Source of the DNA: Desulfovibrio desulfuricans
Lineage (GTDB): Bacteria > Desulfobacterota > Desulfovibrionia > Desulfovibrionales > Desulfovibrionaceae
Direction of reading: 5' to 3'
NCBI GenBank assembly: GCA_003251995.1
Contig: QKDT01000036.1
Span: 1-6,390 of the forward strand
DNA: 6,390 nucleotides
Shown here: positions 1 through 3,829 of the stretch, in pieces
How the letters are laid out: each line of letters opens with the position of its first letter
Numbering within the stretch: position 1 is the first letter of the stretch
Made by a program: the position numbers and the translations under genes
Notes under the pieces: model-generated
Databases searched by the model: none
What the model saw: the letters and a program-made list of their open reading frames with translations, nothing else
What the model was told of the DNA's origin: nothing

Positions 1-1089
1 GGCGCGGGTGAACGAGCGCTGCCGCCGCAACTGATCAAGCTCTTTGCGGATGCGGGCCATTCGCTCCCGTATTTTCCGGCGGTCGGTTTCAAGCTTGGTT
101 TCGCCGGGGCCACGCCCGCCAATGCCGCCCATAAGACGGTCCATGGCGCGGTTTCTGCCCACAAGGCGCGGCTGGGTATAGCGAAGCTGGGCCAGCTCCA
201 CCTGCAGCTTGCCAGCGCGGCTTACCGCATGCTGGGCAAAAATATCCAGAATAAGCTGTGTGCGGTCAATGACCTTGCGTTCGGTGATGTCTGCCAGATT
301 ATGCAATTGCGCGGGTGAAAGCTCGCCGTCAAACACCATCATGCCAGCGCGGCCTTGTAGGGCCAACACTTCAAGCTCCGCCACCTTGCCCTTGCCCATG
401 ATAAGGCGCGGGTTGATCTGCGCCACGCGCTGCACCATGCGCCCGGCTACAGTCAGGCCTGCGGTGCGGGCCAGTTCCGCCAGCTCGTCAAGGTTGCGCT
501 CCTGAATGATGCGGGGCTGGGTTCCAACAGAAACCAGCATGGCGCGCGGGGTGCCGTCCGCCTCGTGGGCGTCTTCGGCTTTGCGGGCCAGTTCTTCTTC
601 CAGCGCTTCTGCGGTTGCTACAAACTGTGATTCTGTGCGGTCCCAGGGCTGCGGCGCATCCAGATGATAGGGCTGCGCGCCAGAGGGATTGGGCAAAAGG
701 TGGGCTGCCTGCCATTGAACTGGTTCGCCAATGGGGTTTACCGTCAGCGCCACCACGGCATCCAGCCGCAGAAAGAGCATGTCCATCAGGTCTTCCTGAC
801 TGATGCCGCCAGGCGAAAGGTGGGTGTGCAGCAGACGCAGACCGCGCAAGCGTTCCTGCCCGCTACGCCCGCGGGGCAGCTCGGGAATCATGATGCTGCC
901 CGCCTCGCCCACAATAACCATCTGCACACGCCCTTTACGGTCGATGAGCAAGCCCAGTTGACGGCCCACTGCGCGCGAGAGCAAAGAAAGCTCCCGTGCC
1001 TGGTCAACGGTATAGACTTCCTCCGTTGGAAAACGGCGGTTGAACAAGCGGGTGAGTGCTGCAAGCTGGCTCGGTTTGAGCCCTTGCAC
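1..1089 (-). CDS. hflX: GTPase HflX, long form, N-terminal part (3' end beyond window)
   Basis: HflX is a GTPase that binds the 50S ribosomal subunit and, in studied bacteria, splits or rescues stalled ribosomes. The frame is open from the window edge. Numbered from a GTG at 1087-1089, 363 residues are visible. Residues 184 onward match the family N-terminal domain: a GKGKVAEL segment, FDGELSPAQLHNL, KVIDRTQLILDIFAQHA, GKLQVELAQLRY, then the signature GGIGGRGPGETKLETDRR at 321-338, followed by the start of the coiled-coil linker. The G1-G4 nucleotide-binding motifs lie beyond base 1. About 180 extra residues precede the family core and contain an H-T-H-x6-S-x2-D pattern (H88, H90, S97, D100), resembling a JAMM/MPN metal site. 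The start is uncertain: no in-frame ATG exists between the stop at 1174-1176 and the conserved region. GTG 1089 is the first ordinary start; an ATC at 1108-1110 has the better ribosome site. The gene lies downstream of the cyclohydrolase gene on the same strand. Family identity is firm; the start is not. Confidence 0.93.
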   Translation of the reverse strand, partial: MQGLKPSQLAALTRLFNRRFPTEEVYTVDQARELSLLSRAVGRQLGLLIDRKGRVQMVIVGEAGSIMIPELPRGRSGQERLRGLRLLHTHLSPGGISQEDLMDMLFLRLDAVVALTVNPIGEPVQWQAAHLLPNPSGAQPYHLDAPQPWDRTESQFVATAEALEEELARKAEDAHEADGTPRAMLVSVGTQPRIIQERNLDELAELARTAGLTVAGRMVQRVAQINPRLIMGKGKVAELEVLALQGRAGMMVFDGELSPAQLHNLADITERKVIDRTQLILDIFAQHAVSRAGKLQVELAQLRYTQPRLVGRNRAMDRLMGGIGGRGPGETKLETDRRKIRERMARIRKELDQLRRQRSFTRA

Positions 1090-1107
1090 GTTACCTTCTG
1101 GCTTTGG

Positions 1108-1121
1108 GATGGGAAGCTCCT
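1108..1121 (-). promoter_or_regulatory. Candidate ribosome binding site and ATC start for hflX
   Basis: On the minus strand AGGAG (1117-1121) is followed by six bases and then an in-frame ATC (1108-1110). Initiation here would add seven residues (IPKPEGN) ahead of the GTG start. From memory, related long HflX proteins carry a similar GN-x-x-GLKPSQ beginning, which would favour the upstream start. The GTG at 1087-1089 has a weaker AGAAGG only four bases away. ATC starts are very rare, so this is tentative. Confidence 0.35.
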
Positions 1122-1140
1122 GGCAGATAAATGGTAAACC

Positions 1141-1183
1141 GCACCCGCAGCCACTGTTCCAAAACGGGCAGGGCTACGGGTGC
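1141..1183 (-). other. Intergenic stem-loop between cyclohydrolase gene and hflX
   Basis: GCACCCG (1141-1147) pairs with CGGGTGC (1177-1183). The helix continues through AGCC/GGCT (1149-1152 with 1172-1175). Read as minus-strand RNA, the single intervening pair is U-G, giving a 12-bp stem, then a one-base bulge and CTG/CAG. It lies 3' of the cyclohydrolase stop (1211) and 5' of hflX. There is no proper T-run after it on the minus strand (GGTTTACC), so it is not a clear intrinsic terminator. It may be an mRNA-processing or stability hairpin, or a weak terminator that lowers hflX read-through. Confidence 0.5.
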
Positions 1184-1210
1184 GCGAATAATTGCGGGGC
1201 GGTATCGACC

Positions 1211-1798
1211 CTAGGGCCGCAGATACGAGGTGATCAGGGCATCATAGCGCGAAGTGGCCTCAAAAGCGCGCGATGCCATGACCTGCCGGAACTCAAGGCC
1301 CACGGTGGTATCTTTTTCCATTTCTTCCATGGCGGCGGTGTACCACTGCTGCGAGGGCAGCACCAGGATGCTGTGGAAGTTTTTGGCTGCGGCGCGCAGC
1401 ATACAGGGGCCGCCGATGTCAATTTCTTCCACGGCCTGCTCAAGCGACAGGTGGCGTTCCACCGCGCCGGCAAAGTCGTAAAGATTGACGCAGACAAGAT
1501 CAAAAGGGCGGATTCCCTTTTCTGCCAGGGTCTGCATGTGCTGCGGCTCGTCCTTGTTGGCAAGAATGCCCGCGTGAATCTTGGGATGCAGGGTTTTAAC
1601 CCGGCCTCCAAGAATCTCGGGGAATCCCGTCACGGTACTCACTGCGGTAACTGGCAGACCGGCGGCTTCAAGGGCCTTCTGGGTGCCGCCGGTAGAGATA
1701 AGCTCCACCCCTCGCGCGGTAAGAAACGTGGCAAACTCCACAAGGCCGCTTTTGTCCGTAACGCTCAGAATAGCGCGACGAATTGGCAAAATATCCAT
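1211..1798 (-). CDS. purH: IMP cyclohydrolase (free-standing N-terminal half of PurH)
   Basis: Cytoplasmic enzyme of the last step of de novo purine synthesis, closing FAICAR to IMP. The 195-residue product covers the whole MGS-like IMP cyclohydrolase domain of PurH: SVTDKS (12-17), STGGT (35-39), FPEILGGRVKTLHPKIH (59-75), VNLYDF (104-109), EIDIGGP (125-131) and LRAAAKN (134-140), ending in the usual RYDALITSYL helix. K68 and K139 align with conserved active-site lysines of the family. Bifunctional PurH is usually about 510-530 residues; here a TAG ends the protein right after the first domain, and no AICAR transformylase sequence follows. ATG 1798 is chosen because AAGGAG (1805-1810) lies six bases upstream and residue 4 begins the conserved core. 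The frame is open further upstream to 1885, but that part is not family-like. It is divergent from xth; hflX follows 121 bp downstream. A palindrome at 1836-1851 sits in its upstream region. The symbol is by domain; the transformylase must be encoded elsewhere. Confidence 0.93.
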   Translation of the reverse strand: MDILPIRRAILSVTDKSGLVEFATFLTARGVELISTGGTQKALEAAGLPVTAVSTVTGFPEILGGRVKTLHPKIHAGILANKDEPQHMQTLAEKGIRPFDLVCVNLYDFAGAVERHLSLEQAVEEIDIGGPCMLRAAAKNFHSILVLPSQQWYTAAMEEMEKDTTVGLEFRQVMASRAFEATSRYDALITSYLRP

Positions 1799-1835
1799 AA
1801 GCGACTCCTTGAAAAATGTCCCAGAAAGGGTTTTG

Positions 1836-1851
1836 TGGCGTACATACGCCA
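1836..1851. promoter_or_regulatory. Palindrome upstream of the IMP cyclohydrolase gene, candidate operator
   Basis: TGGCGTA-CA-TACGCCA is a perfect 7-bp inverted repeat with a 2-bp centre, 38-53 bases upstream of the cyclohydrolase ATG, in the divergent region shared with xth. A weak minus-strand promoter reading (TTGCGC at 1863-1868, 16 bp, TATGTA at 1841-1846) would put the palindrome over the -10 box. A related palindrome overlaps the speA promoter at 3700-3715. It does not match the E. coli PurR box that I know. The regulator is unknown, and a chance repeat of this size in the window is quite possible. Confidence 0.35.
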
Positions 1852-1907
1852 TGTTTTTGATAGCGCAAAAAGCCCGTTCTGGCAATGCGTTGCAGGCAAT
1901 GTGCCCT

Positions 1908-1919
1908 CAAGAGCTCTTG
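1908..1919. promoter_or_regulatory. Perfect 12-bp palindrome upstream of xth
   Basis: CAAGAGCTCTTG is self-complementary over 12 bp and lies 42-53 bases before the xth ATG. That is about the same distance as the 1836-1851 palindrome has from the cyclohydrolase start. It could be an operator or a chance palindrome; no known factor is recognised. Confidence 0.2.
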
Positions 1920-1960
1920 CCCGCAAAACAAGGCAAGGCTATGCTGTGGCAGGAGGACGT

Positions 1961-2767
1961 ATGCAGCTCAAGCTTGTTTCATGGAATGTCAATGGTCTGC
2001 GTGCTGTGTCGGGCAAACCTGAATGGGAATGGTTTTCGCGTACCGACGCGCAGGTTGTGGCCTTGCAGGAAACCAAGGCCCACCCCGACCAGTTGAGCGA
2101 AGATGTGCGCGATCCTGATGGATGGGAATCGCACTGGTCTTGGAGCACGGTGAAAAAAGGCTATTCGGGCGTGGCGGTGTTCAGCAAAGTGCCGTCATTG
2201 AACGTGAGCGTAGAATTGCCCCAGCCGGAATTTCAGGGCGAGGGGCGGCTGCTGCACCTTGAGTATCCGCAGTTCCATTTTTTCAATGGCTACTTTCCCA
2301 ACGGTGGCGCGGAAGAACTGGATGAAAACGGCAAACCCACCGGACGTTTTAAACGCGTGCCGTACAAGATGGGATTTTTTGACGCTTTTCTTGCCTATGC
2401 GGAAGAATGCCGCAAAAGCAAACCCATTGTTGTTTGCGGCGACTTTAATATAGCGCACAAGCCTGTTGACCTTGCCCGCCCCAAGCAGAATGAAAAATAT
2501 ACGGGCTTTTTGCCCGAAGAACGGGCTTTTCTCGACCGCTTTACCGCCATGGGCTACGTGGACACCTTTCGCCATGTCCATGGGGAGGCCGAAGGCAACT
2601 ATTCGTGGTGGTCGTATAAAAGCCGCGCCCGCGAAAAGAACGTGGGGTGGCGTATAGATTATTTCTTTGTGTCGCAGGAGCTTGCGCCTGCGGTGCGTGA
2701 CGCCTGGATAGAAAAAGATGTGTTTGGCTCAGACCATTGCCCCGTGGGGCTGTGCTTGGAGTTTTAG
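1961..2767 (+). CDS. xth: Exodeoxyribonuclease III / AP endonuclease
   Basis: ExoIII-family DNA repair enzyme of the endonuclease/exonuclease/phosphatase fold. It cuts the backbone 5' of abasic sites and removes 3' blocking groups in base-excision repair in the cytoplasm. The product is 268 residues, the same length as E. coli Xth. All catalytic motifs are present: SWNVNGLR (7-14; N9 and N11), LQETK (35-39; E37 is the metal ligand), NGYFPNG (109-115; Y111), GDFNIA (160-165; D161 and N163), FLPEER (183-188), VDTFRH (200-205), GWRIDYFF (229-236; D233) and GSDHCPV (256-262; the D258-H259 pair). No truncation or lost catalytic residue is seen. ATG 1961 is chosen because AGGAGG (1951-1956) lies four bases upstream and the family motif begins at residue 5. 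The same frame is open far upstream, antisense to the cyclohydrolase gene, which I do not take as coding. The gene is transcribed alone, divergent from the cyclohydrolase gene, and ends before a strong terminator. Confidence 0.96.
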   Translation: MQLKLVSWNVNGLRAVSGKPEWEWFSRTDAQVVALQETKAHPDQLSEDVRDPDGWESHWSWSTVKKGYSGVAVFSKVPSLNVSVELPQPEFQGEGRLLHLEYPQFHFFNGYFPNGGAEELDENGKPTGRFKRVPYKMGFFDAFLAYAEECRKSKPIVVCGDFNIAHKPVDLARPKQNEKYTGFLPEERAFLDRFTAMGYVDTFRHVHGEAEGNYSWWSYKSRAREKNVGWRIDYFFVSQELAPAVRDAWIEKDVFGSDHCPVGLCLEF

Positions 2768-2798
2768 ACAATACATAACACAGATTTGTTGCCACGAC

Positions 2799-2857
2799 AA
2801 AAGCCCGCTTAAAAACCATGGGCGCTTACGCACTCTGGGATTTTAAGCGGGCTTTTT
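2799..2857 (+). terminator. Intrinsic terminator of xth, bidirectional
   Basis: AAAAGCCCGCTTAAAA (2799-2814) and TTTTAAGCGGGCTTTT (2841-2856) form a perfect 16-bp inverted repeat with a 26-base loop. A run of five T (2853-2857) ends the plus-strand arm, 31 bases after the xth stop codon. The flanking A-rich arm gives TTTT on the minus strand too, so it could also stop transcription arriving from the right. Confidence 0.92.
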
Positions 2858-2900
2858 ACTCTTTTCAGCCAATATTGCCTTGCCCCCTTGAGGTCGCGGC

Positions 2901-2963
2901 AAAAAGCCTTTTGTGGAAAATATGCCGCGCGCTGTTGGCGTATTTTCCACAATGTCGGGCTTT
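2901..2963 (-). terminator. Long stem-loop, probable terminator of the 109-residue gene
   Basis: TTGTGGAAAATATGCC (2911-2926) pairs with GGCGTATTTTCCACAA (2937-2952) at 15 of 16 positions around a 10-base loop. An outer AAAGCC/GGCTTT pair (2903-2908 with 2958-2963) extends the stem. On the minus strand the distal arm ends in GGCTTTTT, giving a five-T tract. It lies about 40 bases after the stop of the 3005-3334 gene. Two inverted TTTTCCACA nonamers in the stem happen to fit the DnaA-box consensus. Confidence 0.7.
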
Positions 2964-3004
2964 ATCCAGCCTGCCGGGCGGCAAAAAAAATTAAAAGCCT
3001 GCGA

Positions 3005-3334
3005 TTAGTCCAGCAGTCCCAGCAAACGCGCCACGCGCTGTTCGTTCAGGCCGCTGTGAACCTGCACAAGATCCTGGCTGTGCTGCATGGCTTCCTGCTC
3101 CACCTGGGCAAGAGCCTGGCGCATTTCGTCAGAATTGAGCATGTGCGGGGTGCCAGGAACCGTCTGTTCCAGCACCGGGGCGGCAGAGGTATTGGCCTCG
3201 TCGTCGGCTGGCGCAGCGGGCGCTGCGGGGGTACTTTCTGCACGGTTTACGGGAAGCATGGAGTTAACCCTTTCCTGAAAGGTGGGAAAAACAGGCCCCA
3301 GATCATTATTGCGAAAACGGAATTCCAGTTCCAT
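3005..3334 (-). CDS. Small hypothetical protein with Ala/Pro-rich linker
   Basis: I do not recognise this 109-residue protein. It starts at ATG 3334, seven bases after a clean GAGGAG (3342-3347), and ends with TAA at 3005-3007. An upstream ATG (3361) in the same frame lacks such a site. A second ATG at 3339-3341 is out of frame. The N-terminus (MELEFRFRNN, then to about residue 27) is mixed charged and hydrophobic. Residues 32-62 are rich in Ala, Pro and acidic residues and look like a flexible linker. Residues 67-90 are Gln/Glu-rich and helix-forming. The C-terminus (VHSGLNEQRVARLLGLLD, 92-109) looks like a helix-turn-helix or amphipathic docking segment. There is no signal peptide, membrane segment or cysteine. 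It is transcribed alone, toward xth, with a stem-loop terminator behind it and three inverted repeats in its 5' region. The C-terminal half faintly resembles small regulatory proteins such as FlgM-type anti-sigma factors, but that is only an impression. Confidence 0.75.
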   Translation of the reverse strand: MELEFRFRNNDLGPVFPTFQERVNSMLPVNRAESTPAAPAAPADDEANTSAAPVLEQTVPGTPHMLNSDEMRQALAQVEQEAMQHSQDLVQVHSGLNEQRVARLLGLLD

Positions 3335-3680
3335 CGGGCATCTCCTCAGGCTTGACGCCATACAGCGTCATTGCACTCGCGCTTGAGCGCGCGGCGGTCA
3401 TGCGGAAAAATTGACCGCCTGTTGGTAATGTTCAAAAAGTATGCAAATATCAGGCCGGGATGTGCGGCGTGGGTATTTACATCCTTGCCATAAGAAAGAT
3501 CGCAATAGGGGCCTTGAAGGCTGGGGAGCAGGTGTTATTATATATGTTGGGCCCTGCAAATTATGCTGGCAGGCAAAGAGCCACCGTGCGCATGAATCAA
3601 GCGGAGCGGGGGTAATTTTTTTCATCGGGATAGTTAGCTATGCTGCTAACAATTTGCGGTTGCCGCCTTTTTTGCGATGA
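3335..3680. other. Non-coding stretch between the 109-residue gene and the speA promoter
   Basis: No open frame here has a ribosome site or protein-like composition. The part next to the small gene holds three inverted repeats. Further on are a possible plus-strand promoter (TTGAAG 3514-3519, 16 bp, TATTAT 3536-3541), a seven-T run (3616-3622), a 6-bp inverted repeat GTTAGC/GCTAAC (3633-3638 with 3645-3650), and a small GCGG-TTG-CCGC hairpin followed by six T (3656-3673). The last could be a weak terminator placed just before the speA promoter. Confidence 0.4.
3353..3419. repeat. Three adjacent inverted repeats upstream of the 109-residue gene
   Basis: TGACGC (3353-3358) pairs with GCGTCA (3365-3370). 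CGCGCT (3378-3383) pairs with AGCGCG (3386-3391). GGCGGTCA (3393-3400) pairs with TGACCGCC (3412-3419). All arms are perfect. Together they fill most of the 85 bases upstream of the small gene's start. They could be operators at its promoter or hairpins in its leader. I could not find a convincing -35/-10 pair for the gene here. Confidence 0.45.
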
Positions 3681-3708
3681 TTGACATTCGGCACGGTCAC
3701 GGCATAAT
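3681..3708 (+). promoter_or_regulatory. Sigma-70-type promoter of speA
   Basis: TTGACA (3681-3686) is a perfect -35 box. Sixteen bases later CATAAT (3703-3708) matches five of six bases of the -10 consensus. Transcription would start near 3715, leaving a leader of about 115 bases before the speA start codon. Confidence 0.75.
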
Positions 3709-3715
3709 TACGCCG
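3700..3715. promoter_or_regulatory. Palindrome over the speA -10 box, candidate operator
   Basis: CGGCATAATTACGCCG is self-complementary at seven of eight base pairs and covers the -10 box and expected start point of the speA promoter. A repressor bound here would block polymerase. Its core GGCATAATTACGCC shares 11 of 14 bases with GGCGTACATACGCC at 1837-1850. The binding protein is unknown. Confidence 0.4.
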
Positions 3716-3753
3716 CATTTTTTGGGCAACCATACGCGGTCGTTTTCCTAAAC

Positions 3754-3829
3754 GGCGGCAACCCCCAGCCCCCATTCCGGGGCTGAACCAACCATACATA
3801 CGCGCCTTGCGGCGCCTCAGGAGCAGGAA
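3754..3829 (+). promoter_or_regulatory. speA leader with two hairpins and ribosome binding site
   Basis: AGCCCC/GGGGCT (3767-3772 with 3779-3784) and GCGCC/GGCGC (3802-3806 with 3811-3815) form two compact GC-rich hairpins. The second ends three bases before the Shine-Dalgarno AGGAG (3819-3823), which is six bases from the TTG start. GGCGGCAACC (3754-3763) is also the exact reverse complement of 3658-3667 on the far side of the promoter, so a longer alternative pairing is possible in DNA or in a read-through RNA. Confidence 0.5.

Noticed and set aside
1917..1945. TTGCCC-17 bp-TATGCT as a promoter for xth
   Set aside because: Its start point would fall near 1952, inside the ribosome binding site at 1951-1956, which would then be lost from the message.
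1040..1960. Upstream extension of the xth frame through the cyclohydrolase gene
   Set aside because: The ExoIII family starts at the ATG at 1961 with a strong AGGAGG, giving the standard 268 residues. The extension is antisense to a well-supported gene.
3441..3680. 79-codon plus-strand frame in the speA upstream region
   Set aside because: It has no ribosome binding site and odd composition. A repeated GAGVI in it comes from two loosely similar GGAGC...GT stretches and is not enough to support a gene.
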